A DNA stretch of 64,000 nucleotides from Heliocidaris tuberculata (GCA_025618425.1 CM046836.1:9771004-9835003), one strand, 5' to 3'. Numbered from the stretch's first letter, positions 35,093-47,431 are shown. A program made the numbers and translations. The notes: generated from the letters alone by a model not told the origin.

Positions 35093-36589
35093 ATTATGCT
35101 TCCTTAATTATTACGTGAAACACTAACTGGTGCTGAAAGCCTTCTCGCGGAATCGTTTTCCGGCACATTTAAAAAAAAACAATTTTGATGCCTTCGTTAT
35201 TAGTTTGAAGAATATGTTTAAGTTAAATTGTCGATTCTTGATTTGATTAAAACAGTCTTAACCTGGAAATTTGATAAGTCAGTTATATAATTATCACGTA
35301 TACAAACAACACGATGTAGATTTTAAGGCATTTCACATCGTTAAATACTTCAGTGTCGAATCCAGAAATCGCACTCAGGGTGCGCATGAAGAACAGGGGC
35401 TTAAGGTGATCAGTATATGTTAGCAAGGAAATCTCTTTTGCCTGTCATGGTTTTGTGGGCATTTGAAGAGGAGGAGGAACCAAGACTGTAGATGGGGGGG
35501 GGGGGGGGGGGGGTAAGGACAGCTTGAACATATAGGTTTAACGCTTAAAACGAAAAGAAGGAAATAAGTAGTCCTTTAAACCCATTAATTGAAAACATCC
35601 ATATGGTATATTAATGACATGCTTATTTTTGTACATACATGTGTTTCTTTGTTTGTTTGTTACTTTAAGATTATTGACTTTAGTTCATAAGAGAAGTCAA
35701 TCATTCATACCTTTCATTTGTTTATAACGTCAACTAGTCTTTATTCATCATGAATAATGTGCATTGTGTATAAGCAATGGAGTGGTTTCTAATAGGTTTG
35801 ACCACCGTACGCACAGGGTGATCATAATACTTCTTGCATGTAATGGCATGATGTCAGATATTTAATAAAATAAAATAAAGAACAGTAACAATATTCTGAT
35901 CTCTCAAAATTAGTTTAATCTTGTTTCCAATGAATATATCAGTGACACTTATAATGAGAATTATTAATTGAAATGAATTAGTGTAATGAATTGACGATCC
36001 ATCGAACAGTTGTGCAAACCAACAATTGAACATTGTTATCCTGTATAAAAATATTATTTAATAAAATGTAGTTACGATTAATTACAATATATCACTTATG
36101 CATTTGTTCATTTATAATAAACCTATTAAAAATAATATAACTTAATTTTGATAAGAATTATGAATGAAAAAAGAGGGGGAAATAAAGAGGGACAACAGAG
36201 CAGGGATTGGAAATCAACAACTTGTAGAATATCATGAATGTTTGGAAACTTTGTGGAAGAGATTTATAGATATGGATGACCACATGATCTGCATATGAAT
36301 GAAAATGTGAGAAAAAAATATGCTGTGAGTAAAGCCAAAAACGATTAATTCATTAACTTTAAACAAATTGTTTGCAGTTTGTACTCATGGCTGCAGTATA
36401 CAGGGTGAATCAATAAAAATGAAACCCATAATGAAGCCCTAATATCTTTACAGACCAAGCGAGCGATGATGGATGACTGAGCACTGACCACTAAAAAAAC
36501 ATATCAAAATCACCTTTGCTCAAGTTTAGGATGAATAATATTCAGGAGTAATACTTTCATTATGCATTAACAATACTTGAATGCTTTCA
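35093..36589. other. 3' flank of GPCR copy, no gene
   Basis: A G run of 19 bases lies at about 35494-35512. AATAAA signals occur near 35864-35878. At 36400 CAGGGTGAATCAATAAAAAT may be a transposon terminus without a visible partner. Confidence 0.4.
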
Positions 36590-36705
36590 GCGTCTTATAG
36601 GGCAGCTGGGCAAAAGCCAGGGTAATAATACTACTTCGGCGCTTAGAAACATTGTATTAAGCGCAATATAAATGTTATGTATTATTATTATTATTATTAT
36701 TATTA
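36590..36705 (+). mobile_element. L2-type LINE/SINE 3' tail
   Basis: CGGCGCTTAGAAACATTG, then TTAAGCGCAATATAAATG, then (ATT)n form the same tail design as at 16022 and 41370, strongly 5'-truncated. Confidence 0.6.
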
Positions 36706-38513
36706 TGTGTGAGCGTATTCGATTGGAATTTAGACCATTCAAATAATATAAATATTATAGGTTAATCATCCATTCATTCAAAACTTGGGCAAAAGCAAGT
36801 TGACATAAATCGGAAAAGTGCTACCATTCAGCTGTCCATGGCCAGATTTTATTGATCGAGTTGCAAATCACATAATACATAATAGGCTACAGTGAGAGTA
36901 TCTTTTACTGAATCTTTGACTATTTATTTTGTTAATGCTAGAAATAATACTCCGATCAGAGTCATGATGAGTTTCAAATTTTCGACCTTTTATTTCAGAT
37001 CATCTTCAGGAACTAAAACATAAGTGAACATGAAATTTTTATATATAGTGTGTGGAAGTTTGACACCAAGTGAACTTAATCAGATAAATTACAAACAGAA
37101 AAGGAATGAGATTATTTTTCTATTTTTTATTTTTTTACAAAGGAGAGTGATTGAGGAGTATACCAACCAGTGGAATGTTAAATGGGACAAACAAATTGAT
37201 AACAGTAAGAATGTTGATTAGGGGATAAATACGTTGTATACAAAGGGAAAGTAAAAGACAATCTAATTGTAAAGGGTATACTAGTTAAGAAGAGGTTGCA
37301 GAAGTTCAAGTATTTGAAAAGTAATTAAAGTACACATTCAAAGAAAATCACAAATATGATAAATAATGTATCACTAGAAACTGGCAAGTTAACAGATAGC
37401 AATCGTATCAGTTTAAAGTCAACTACATATCAGGTAATTAAACAATAATACAAATAAAACTACCTCCCAGCATCTGCGATATACAAGCGCTTCGCCAAAA
37501 AAATAACAATGTTTCAATGACGTCAATAAAGGGAACAATCCTGTCCAAGCAGACGACGTCCCATAAAGAATGAACATAAGTGCAGTGCAGTTATTTCTCA
37601 AATTATAAAGAATTTAGTGTATTCAAACGTGCCCATATTTCACACCATTCTAAAATGGGAATGAAACAGATTCTGATTACTGAAATATTTTGTTTGTAAA
37701 TATATAGGATGAGGGTTAATGAACAATCAAAGAAACCACACTTTCAAATTGAAAAGCCCGCTGAATGATTGCAAGGACGGTATTCATCCCTCATTCAACG
37801 CCGAACGTCCAGCGGTGTATGCAGCTGTGAATGCAATGGCGTCTATTTTGTTTACAAGCAACTGATTCCTTTATTCTTGTAACGCTTCATTTTCCATCCA
37901 AATAAACCCATGCACGGGGTTTAGAGTGAGGCAATATATGTATTAAACATAATAGACTAATGCTAGTGAAGTGAAATAACTGAAGAGAAGATGACAAAAC
38001 AGGCACTGAAAATATGTGAGATGTTATGGGACATCGTCTGCTTGTGCAATTAACGTCCTGTCTTTGACGTCACACATTTCAGCGGCTTTCGGAGAGCTGT
38101 TTAGGTGCTATGTCGGGGCTGTATTTTAGCAATTTGTAATTGATAATAATCATTACTTCGAATGTTTGCAAGCGTCGAATTTTGACAAACTTGTCCGGTC
38201 TAAGCTTCACCTACGCAATAATGAAACTTAAGTCATTTTTAAAAATCAATGAATATCTACTTTAAGGGAAGACAACATATGTAGAATGTAACTGAATGAG
38301 GGAGTCATAACAAGGGAACAATAAACACTACTGGTTGAAAGGCTGAGGTCATGAACATAAGTTCACTGTCTTAAAGTTCACTGTCTTCTGTGGTAATAAT
38401 GGATTATTTTGTTAAATTAACATATACTGCTTGCAACGATATTTAGGGTTGAAACTGGGTTTCCCTTTTTTAGACTCTCACTGTATATTAGATAGAATAA
38501 TTCAAATTCTACG
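36706..38513. other. Intergenic, no recognised feature
   Basis: AT-rich DNA leading into the long inverted repeat. No exon-like sequence was found. Confidence 0.35.
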
Positions 38514-41454
38514 TAGTCCATGCAAGAGATAGGGGGCTTTAATCAGAATTTTTGCTGGGGAAGGACTGAAAAGCTTATCCAGGGTAAAATTTTGCGCTGA
38601 TTCCAAAAATGTCAGTCTTATTGACCCTACTCACAACATTTTGGTCATTTTGACCACTTTTTGACCAAAAATGACCATTTTGGTCAATTCTGATCAGGGC
38701 TAATTATCCCGATCGTAATTATCAGCGAAGAAGGTTTGATAGGCCTGTCCTATGTAAAAATGTGTACTTGTTCGAGAAAAAGTGGTCTTATTGACCCCAG
38801 TAACAATGGAGTGGTCATTTTGGCCACTGTTTGGCCCAAAATGACCATTTAAGTCATATTTTTGTCCCAAATTTGATAGTGTAATCAGAATCATTTGAAG
38901 AGCAGGTTATTACTTCCAAATTTAATGTAGAAATGTGCGCTGATCCCAAAACAATCAACTCATTGAATGTAGTAATACCATTTTGATCATTTAGGTCATT
39001 TTGGCCGCTGTGACCCTCGTTGACCATTTGCATGATTTCTATTAAAAACTCGAAAAATATTGATCAACAAGGCTTACATCGGGTTTTTCCCAACAAAATA
39101 TGAAGTTTGATGGGGAAGGTTTGAAAAGCTCATCGTATGTAAAATTTTGAGCTGATTCCAAAAATGTTAGTCTTATTGACCTCACTTATGACATTGTGGT
39201 CATAATGGTCACTTTTGGGCCAAAACTGGCCAATGTTACAAAACGATAAAAACTACTTTCGAAAAATAAACTCAAAGGCAGTTTCAAAGGCCTATTGTAC
39301 TGCCCATAGAAATCAGGTTCGGATTACGTAATACACCATTGTAATGTTCGCACATTTAACCCACATTGACCATTTTGCATGATTTCTATTAGAAACTCGA
39401 AAATTGACCTGCAGAGTTTCCATTGGGCTTTCATATCCAAATTAGAATGTTGATGGGGAAGGTTTGAAAAGCTCATCCTATGTAAAATTTTAAGCTGAGT
39501 CCAAAAATGTTAGTGTCATTGACCTCACTCAAGACATTCAGGACATAATGGTCACATTTTGACCCAAAAAATGACCAACGATATCATTCCTTCTTTGTCT
39601 GAAATATGATCAAATTTTTAATCTGAGTCATTTTAGGTGGGTTTTGGCATCCAAATTCTTTATTAGATATGTGTGATAATTTCAGAACAATTTATTAATT
39701 AGATTTATTTAAATAATTTTAACCATGTCGCTCATTTTGACCGCTTTGACCCACATTGACCATTTGCATAATCTCTATTAGAAACTCGAAATAGTGAGCA
39801 GCAGAGTTTCCATTAGGTTTTCATATCCAAATAAGAATTTGATAGGGAAGGTTTGAACAGTTCATCCTATGTTAAATTTAGTGCTAATACAAAATATGCT
39901 GGTCTTATTTACCTCACTCATGACATTCTGGTCATCTTGCCAAAAAAAAAAAAAGACCAACAATATCATTCCCTTTTCATGCTTTTTGTCCGAAATCAGG
40001 ACAAGTTTTTAATCAGAATAATTTAAAGGAGGGGTTAAGACACCCTAACACTTTGGGAAAATATTTTATAAGTCCAGAAGAATCAAATGATTGGATGCCT
40101 TTAAACTGTTTTGACCATTTCAGACTTCTGTGATTTTGGTCACTTTGACCCAAAGTGAACATGATTTATAGATTTCCAAAACACACATGAATTTAAGTGA
40201 GCATTAAGGTTTGCGTTGGGTTTTTAGGCCTAATCAGAACATTGGTGGGGAAGGTTTGGAAAACTTTTCCTGCATAAAATTTCAACCGATTGATATAATG
40301 TTAATCTTTTTGACCTCACTCATGACATTCTAGTCATGGTTACTTTGGGGCAAAAAAGCCAATTGTGTCATTTTTTTTCTTTTCTTTTTCTTTTTTTTTC
40401 GGGGGGGGGGGGTGCCGAAATCAGATGAAAGAAAAGAAAAGAAAAATTGTTTGAAGGGTGGGTAACGAGGATTTTACGTACATATTTCTCGTTTGAAATG
40501 TGCCTTGATTGTAGTAAAGGTGTTTTTCATGACCCCATTAACAACACTGTAGTCATTTTGACCACTTTAAGGCCTCAATTGACCATTAATATAGATCATT
40601 ATTTGTCCAAAATCAGGTCAAAATTCTTATAAGAATCATACGAGCACAGGGTTTGACACCTAACTTCTTTATGAAAATGTATGTTGATTCGAGGAAAATC
40701 AGTCTTATTGAACGCATTTCGACCATTTCAGCTATCAAGGCTATTTTGACCAAAATTGCAATTTTTGAAAATTCTAGAAAATGTGGCCTTGCCATTCATA
40801 TTCTCTACACCGTGATCATTTAGATCACCTTAAGCCAAAAATGACCACTTCTAAATATTTTGCATAATGTCTATTTGGCAAGCATCGAAAATTTTCTGAC
40901 GTAAATCAAGTTAATGTTCGGCAACGTGTAGTATACACACATCTACAGTTCTAAAAGAAATTATGCAAATGGTCAATTTCGGTCAAAGTGGCCATAATGA
41001 CCAAAATGTCGAAATAATTTAAATACATCCAATTAATAGATTGTTCTGGAATGATCATATTTTCAATCAAAATTTGATGCAGGCCAAAATCAAATAAAAA
41101 TGATTCAGATCAAAAATTTGATCTGATTTTAGACAAAGATGGAATGATATCGTTTTCTGGCCAAAAGGTGACCATTATGACAATAATGTCGTCATATGTG
41201 AGGTCAATAAGACTAACATTTGTGAATCAGCGCAAAATTTACATAGCATGAGCTTTTCAAACACTTCCCATCAAAATTCTTATTTGGTAAGGAAGCCCAA
41301 CATTGCTGCTCACTAATTCCGAGTTACTATAATAGAAATTATACAGTCAAATGGTCAACGTGGGTAAATCGGTAGCCTAGCTATAGAGCCGGGGTAATAT
41401 TGGAGCGCCTTGAGCACCATTCATGGTTGATATGAGTGCTATATAAATATTCAA

Positions 41455-41499
<45 letters not shown>

Positions 41500-43950
41500 C
41501 AAAGTGGCAGAATTTGCCAAAATGACCGAATGGTCAAAATGATTTAAATACATGTATCCAATTGATAGAGTGTTCTGGAATCATCACACACGTATCTATT
41601 TAGATTTTGGCCGCAGAAACCCACCGACAAATGATTCAGACTGGAAAACAGATCTGATTTCAGAAGGAATGATATCGTTGGACCTTTCTTGGCCAAAACT
41701 GACCATTATTACCAGAATGTCATGAGTGAGATCAATTAGACTAGCATTTCTGGAATCAGCTCTAAATTATACATAGAAGGAGCTGTTCTAGCCTTCCCTG
41801 TCAAAATTCTTATTTATATAAGAAAGCCAAATGGAAACCGTGCAGCTCAATATTTTCAAATTTCTATCAGAAATTACGCAAACGGTCAATGTGGGTCAAA
41901 GTGGCCAAAAAGACCGAAATGGTCAAAATGGTTAAGATATATCTAATTGATAGATTGTTCTGGAATCATCATACATATCTAATTAAGAACTTGGATGCCA
42001 AATTCCACCTACAAATGATTCAGATTAAAGATTTGATCACAATTCAGACAAAGAAAGAATGATATCGTTGGTCATTTTTTGACGAAAAGGTGACCATTAC
42101 TACCAGAATGTCATGAGTGAGGTCAATAAGACTAACATATTATGAATCAGCGCTAAATTTTACATGAGATGAGCTTTTCAAACCTTCTACATCAACATTC
42201 TTAAATGGAAAAGAAAGCCCAAATGGAAACCTTGAATTCACTATTATTGAGTTTGTAATATAAATCATGCAAATGGTCAATGTGGGTCAAAGTGGTCAAA
42301 ATGACCGATATGGTTAAAACTATTTAAATACCCCCAATTAATGAATTAATCTGCAATCATCATACATATCTAACTTGAATTTCAATGCCAAAACAAACCT
42401 AAAAATTATTCAGTTTAAAAATTTGATCAAGATTCAGTCAAAGAAGGAATGATCATATTGGTCATTTTAATGCCGAAAAGTGACCATTATGACCAGAACG
42501 TCATGAGTGAGGTCAATAAGACTAATATTTTTGGAATCAGCGCTAAATTTTACATAGGATGAGCTTTTCAAAACTTCCCCATCAACATTCTTATTTGGAT
42601 ATGAAAGCCTAATGGAAACTCTGCAGCTCACTATTTTCGAGTTTCTAATAGAGATTATGCAAAATGGTCAATGTGGGTCAAAGCGGTCAAAGTGAGCGAT
42701 ATGGTCAAAACTGTTTAAATACACCCAATTAGTAAATTGTTCTGAAATTATCACACATATTCAATTAAGAATTTGGCTGCCAAAACTCACCTACAAATGA
42801 CTGAAATTGAAAATTTGATCACGATTCAGACAAAGAAGGAATGATATTACTGGTCACTATTTGGACAAATTTGACCATTATGGCCAGAATGTCATGAGTG
42901 AGGTCAACAAGACTAATATTTTTGGAATTAGCACTAAATTTTCCATGGGATGAGCTTTTCAAACCTTCCACAGGATAAGGAAGCCAAATGGAAACCGTAC
43001 AGCTCACTATTTTCGAGTTTCTAGTAGATATTATGTAAATGGTCAATGTGGGTTAAAGTGGCCAAAATGACCGAAATGGTCAAGACGATTTAAATACACC
43101 CAATTAATAAATTGTTCTGAATCATCACACATATCTAATTAAGAATTTGGATGCCAAAACCCACCTACAAATGATTCAGATTAAAAATTTGATCATGATT
43201 CAAACAAAGAAGGAATGATATCATAGGTCAGTTTTGGCCCAAAAGTGACCATTATGACCACAATGTCACGAGTAAGGTCAATAAGACTACCATTTTTGGA
43301 ATCAGCTCAAGATTTTACATACGATGAGCTTTTCAAACCTTCCCCATTAAACTTTATATTTTGGTGGGGAAGCCCTATGTAAGCCTTGTTGATCAATATT
43401 TTTCGAGTTTCTAATAGAACTCATGCAAATGGTCAATAAGAGTCAAAGCGGCCAAAATGACCTAAATGGTGGAAATGGTATAACTACATTCAATGAGTTG
43501 ATTGTTCTGGGATCAGCGCACATTTCTACATTAAGTTTGGAAGTAATAACCTACTCTTCAAATGATTCTGATTACACTATGTATATGATTTTTGGACAAA
43601 AATATGACTTAAATGGTCATTTTGGGCCAAAAAAAAAAAAGTGGCTAAAATGACCATTCCATGATTATTGGGGTCAATAAGACCACTTTTTCTCGAACCA
43701 GGGCACATTTTTACATAGGGCAGGCCTATCAAACCTTCTTCGCTGATAATTACGATCGGGATAATTAGCCCTGATCAGAATTGACCAAAATGGTCATTTT
43801 TGGTCAAAAAGTGGTCAAAATGACCAAAATGTTGTGAGTAGGGTCAATAAGACTGACAATTTTGGAATCAGCGCAAAATTTTACCCTGAATAAGCTTTTC
43901 AAACCTTCCCCAGCAAAAATTCTGATTAAAGCCTCCTATCTCCTGGACTA
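38514..43950. repeat. 5.4 kb long inverted repeat built of ~390-base tandem units
   Basis: The outer 200 bases at each end pair closely. The left end carries GGGGGCTTTAATCAGAATTT and the right end its mirror. Distinctive words such as ATTATCCCGATCGTAATTAT recur in inverted position. The centre of symmetry is about 41,233 by the outer pairs. Orientation of the internal units flips at about 40,900-40,965, so the left arm is about 2.4 kb and the right arm about 3.0 kb. Each arm is a tandem array of a roughly 390-base unit (about 5 on the left, 7 on the right). The unit is marked by GGGGAAGGTTTGAAAAGCTC, GATGATTCCAGAACA-like words and clusters of GGTCA/TGACC. Unit starts on the right fall near 41250, 41775, 42168, 42560, 42945, 43325 and 43720. 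No transposase or other open frame is present. The form resembles foldback transposons with internally repetitive arms (the TU elements of sea urchins are a known example), though no relationship to those sequences is claimed. Confidence 0.92.
41370..41500 (+). mobile_element. L2-type SINE/LINE tail inserted in the long inverted repeat
   Basis: It interrupts the repeat unit between GTCAACGTGGGTAAA and AAGTGGCAG (siblings read GTCAATGTGGGTCAAAGTGG). It reads GGAGCGCCTTGAGCACC, then GAGTGCTATATAAATATT, then about 17 ATT units. It post-dates formation of that arm. Confidence 0.8.
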
Positions 43951-44637
43951 TAACTGTTATTTCCTTCTGGCCATTCTCTTTAAAACATATTATTGAAGCC
44001 AATGTTAAATTTTCGGAAGGAACTCATGTTGGATACACTCAAATGATTAACATAAGACAACCCTACAAAGAAGAGAGGAGAGAAGGGAAGGACAGAGAGG
44101 AATAGAGAGGGAGAGGGGAGAGGGAGAGAGAGGGGGCATAGCTATAAAGAGAGAGGGGAGGGAGATAGAGAGATATCGAAAGAGTGAGAGAGAGAGAGAT
44201 GTACAGAAAGAGAGCGAGAGAGAGAGTGAGAGAGGAGCAGAGAAATAGAGAGAGCATGATCAGGGAAGCAGAAAAATTCAAATGATTTGAAGAATAACTT
44301 CAAAAATTATGCTAGGAGGGGGAGGGAGTACTGACCTACTTGTTGCACAAAATATAATGATGAAACAAACGTATTTATGACATACCCTAACACGCAGGTA
44401 TACACAAATCTATATGTGAAACTCAAGAAGTAAAAGAAATAACTGTGTGGCAATCAATAGGAAACAGGAAGGAAAAAGGGTTGGATTCACCGGCAAACAA
44501 ACGCTGCAGAGCAATTAACATTTGAACCCCACTTTGAAACCAAGTTGCCCTGAGTGGTTAAAGACGAAGATCAAATGATAACTGAAACAATAGATGGGAT
44601 GTATAAGAAGAGTAACGATTAAACAACCCCCCCCCCC

Positions 44638-44669
<32 letters not shown>

Positions 44670-45330
44670 TGATAATACTGGTTGGGGGCTCGAGGAGTGG
44701 CCTAGATGGGGGGGGGGGGGGTGCTGCTGCTCCCTATAGGGTTCAACGCCAAAAAGAAAACTGACTCCCTTTCCGAAAAAATCCTCGTCCACTTCCAATC
44801 ATTAACTATTTGAATGTGGATAAACGGATGCTGAAGAAAAACCTCACTGTTCTTAATCGCTTTTGTGGGAAGGTGGATAAATCGCCCCACTTTCTTCCCT
44901 TTCTTGCAAGTTTCGGAAAAAAAGCCTGTTCGTAGTTCCTCTTTATAACACACCGCTTTAGGTCAAATATCCCGGATCTCGTCAGAATTTCAACGGACAT
45001 AACCCGTTGAAAACATATCTTTTGCCCCCGGATATCATGAAAAATACATTTTGACACTAAGTGAACTAAACTACACGGATATAACCCTTTCTCTCCCTTC
45101 TTTTGATTTTCATAAAAGAGTTGTCTTACAAGTTTTGAAGCATTTAAATGCACCAAATGTTGAGTCGGCAGACATTCGTGAAAGATAGACACAAATTAAG
45201 TACCTGGTCGGTCTGTCTCAGATTCAAATTGGATAGGTTGAATTCTCTACCGGGTATGCACTGGATTGTTCTTTCTTTTGAATAAACAGCGGTAAGTTCA
45301 TTAAGTTAAAGGAAAGACGTATCGGGGTAA
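43951..45330. other. Intergenic with GA-rich tract
   Basis: A GAGA-rich tract lies at 44070-44275, and C, A and G runs at 44628-44720. A minus-strand open frame at 44806-45192 has no ATG start and no family resemblance; it is probably repeat-derived. Confidence 0.4.
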
Positions 45331-45600
45331 CCTCGCTAGTCATAAGGACCGCTATTCATAAGGACCACTTAGTCATAAGGACCGCTATCCATAACGGTGA
45401 CTAAATGAATAGTGGTTTTGTGTACGAATAGCGGTCCTTCTGAATAGCGAGAAAACCATAGACAAATTTCCTCGCTATTCATAAGGACATCCAATTCATA
45501 AGGGCCACTATTCATAACTACTCATAAGGACCGCTATTCATAGCGCGTTTTAAATGAATAGCGGTTTTCTGTGAATAGCTGTTCTTATGAATAGCGAGCG
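45331..45600. mobile_element. MITE made of CTATTCATAAGGACCGC words
   Basis: The ends CCTCGCTAGTCATAAGGACC and, reversed, GCTCGCTATTCATAAGAAC are inverted. Internally the word CGCTATTCATAAGGAC and its mirror recur at least eight times, with one direct restart of the terminal sequence at 45472. The flanks show GTATCGGGG and GTATCGAGG, close to but not abutting the ends. It is non-coding. Confidence 0.7.
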
Positions 45601-46203
45601 GACCCGAATGTATCGAGGTTTCGTTTAAAGTTTCCTTTTCCTCTGTTGCAAGATGTTATTCTATGTTAAGATTACCACCACACTCTCAGGTTGTGTTTCT
45701 AGAGAAGGAAAAAAAAAAGTCATGTGGATCCGGAAAGGCTGTACAGCTCTCAAACAGTGAAAATGATAAATTCTCTCAGTATCTTTATTTCATACAGGCC
45801 TTGTTTTGTAATTTAATTGAATTATTGTATAGTAGAGTAAATGAACATATAACTCTGCCACTTTACATGGAATCATATAATTATTTTAAGTGAAATCTCA
45901 TTAAGAATTCATAAAGCATCGTTAAAAAGGCAAGGGAGAAATCATAAAATCTACTTTAAATCAATTTGGCATCGTGCAACCTTACAATGTGTTAACTTCA
46001 GGCTGATTAGGGTTCTACGTTTTGAGTTACTGATGATCAGAATTGTAGTTTTAACACCGAGTATTAACCTAGCAGTAATTCTCGAATCACGAGTTGAAAT
46101 ATAAGTTCACATAATGAGCTATAAATCAACGAGTAAGTATTACTTATGATTTACAAGAGTGCGATTGGTGATTTATTGATTAATTCATTTTTGTGACAAT
46201 TGC
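45601..46203. other. Upstream region of the last GPCR gene
   Basis: A perfect donor word (GTAAGTATT) sits at 46133; splicing to the acceptor at 46205 would give a 73-base intron. This is possible but unproven. No TATA element was confidently found. Confidence 0.35.
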
Positions 46204-46205
46204 AG
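46204..46205 (+). promoter_or_regulatory. 3' splice acceptor in 5' UTR of GPCR gene
   Basis: TTGTGACAATTGCAG ends at 46205, 29 bases before ATG 46235. The following leader TACGCGTTCAACACTATCAA aligns with that of the copy at 34217 (ACACGCTATCAACCGATCAA), supporting a shared exon boundary. Confidence 0.65.
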
Positions 46206-46234
46206 ATACGCGTTCAACACTATCAAGTAAAGAG

Positions 46235-47431
46235 ATGGCCAATGAAAGTACCCTTGCTTTGTCAACACCTTCCCCATCAAACACCAGTCTTCCCGACGAT
46301 GATCAAAACGTGGACTACACTCAGAGAGTCATCTTTTCAGTCACCTTCATCATGATCAGCATCACTGGCATCATCGGTAACTCTCTGGTGATTCTTGCAA
46401 TCGTTCTCTCTCGCAAGCTTAGATCAACCACCAACTGGTTTGTCCTGAATCTCGCGTGTGTTGATCTTCTGACATGTATCAGCTTGATCCTCTACGTCGT
46501 TGCCATACTCAGTCAGAATGTCTTGTCCTACTCGGGCTGGTTATTAGTCTTTGTTTACAGTATCACCTTGACATCCATGTTGAGCCTTACAACCCATGCA
46601 CTCATCGGATTCACGAGTTGGTACCTGATCACCAAGAACCTTGCAAAATCCAAGAAGCTCTTCAGCACTCGGAATATCTCCATCATGGTTGCGTCCTCAT
46701 GGTTTATCACCATCGCATTCTGCATCATAATTTTCTTGACTGGAACACTCTCTGAATATGCGGCACAGTTTGTCATAGGCATTTGGATCATGGGACATTT
46801 TGTAGTTATTTTGACTGTCTATGTAAAGATTTGGAGATTTGTAGCGCAACAAGAGAACAAAATGGCGTCCAAAAGCGGATTTAGTTTAAAGGGGCAGAGT
46901 GAAACTGAAATGTCTACCATAGTCTGTGAAAAATCAGTCGTCAGTATACCAGATAGTGGGGTCAAGGATGTCACCCCTGAAACAGCATTCCCATCTCGGA
47001 AGCTGTTACCTATCAAGGAATGCGAACAATCCTGTTCTATGCATAAAAGTCTGCGTGAGGATGGATTTGAAACAGAGCATACATTCAAGAAACAGGCAGA
47101 GCCTAAACTCGAATCCAAAACTAAGCTGGAGAAAAGGACATGTCCTGAACTTAATCGGAAGATGATAACTGTTACAAAGAATCTGTTGTTGATTCTCATC
47201 GCTTTCGTCATCTGCTTCATTCCATATTCCATCTGCTTATATATTCCGAACTCCTCTACAGCAGAGCATTGGTTCTTAGTACTACTTTTCTTTAATAGCT
47301 GTATCAATCCCATCATCTACGCCAGAAGGATTCGTGTATTTAGGGAGGTGATGGTGTGCATCATACGATGTCGGCTAGGAAGCATTCCAATGCCCATTGC
47401 ATGTCTACGGAGAATAGGCCAGATGGGTTAA
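46235..47431 (+). CDS. Rhodopsin-class G protein-coupled receptor (398 aa)
   Basis: Intact seven-pass receptor, close paralogue of the genes at 25216 and 34253. The N-terminus MANESTLALSTPSPSNTSLP has NES and NTS glycosylation sites. TM1 has ITGIIGNSLVILAIVLSRKL; TM2 WFVLNLACVDLL; the TM3 end FTSWYLITKN (no DRY); TM5 IMGHFVVILTVYVKIWRF. The third intracellular loop is about 120 residues with many Ser/Lys/Glu. TM6 is LLLILIAFVICFIPYSICLY (no toggle Trp) and TM7 FFNSCINPIIYARR. The tail contains CIIRCRLGSIPMPI. ATG 46235 was chosen because it lies just after the conserved splice acceptor and matches the MADEST start of its neighbour; the longer frame begins at GTG inside the intron. An AATAAA lies at about 47884. 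Ligand unknown. Confidence 0.93.
   Translation: MANESTLALSTPSPSNTSLPDDDQNVDYTQRVIFSVTFIMISITGIIGNSLVILAIVLSRKLRSTTNWFVLNLACVDLLTCISLILYVVAILSQNVLSYSGWLLVFVYSITLTSMLSLTTHALIGFTSWYLITKNLAKSKKLFSTRNISIMVASSWFITIAFCIIIFLTGTLSEYAAQFVIGIWIMGHFVVILTVYVKIWRFVAQQENKMASKSGFSLKGQSETEMSTIVCEKSVVSIPDSGVKDVTPETAFPSRKLLPIKECEQSCSMHKSLREDGFETEHTFKKQAEPKLESKTKLEKRTCPELNRKMITVTKNLLLILIAFVICFIPYSICLYIPNSSTAEHWFLVLLFFNSCINPIIYARRIRVFREVMVCIIRCRLGSIPMPIACLRRIGQMG

Noticed and set aside
38514..43950. CRISPR-like array
   Set aside because: The repeat unit is about 390 bases, imperfect, and arranged as inverted arms; the genome is clearly animal.
44806..45192. 128-codon minus-strand frame
   Set aside because: No ATG, no recognisable domain, and overlaps a second frame of similar quality; probably old repeat sequence.
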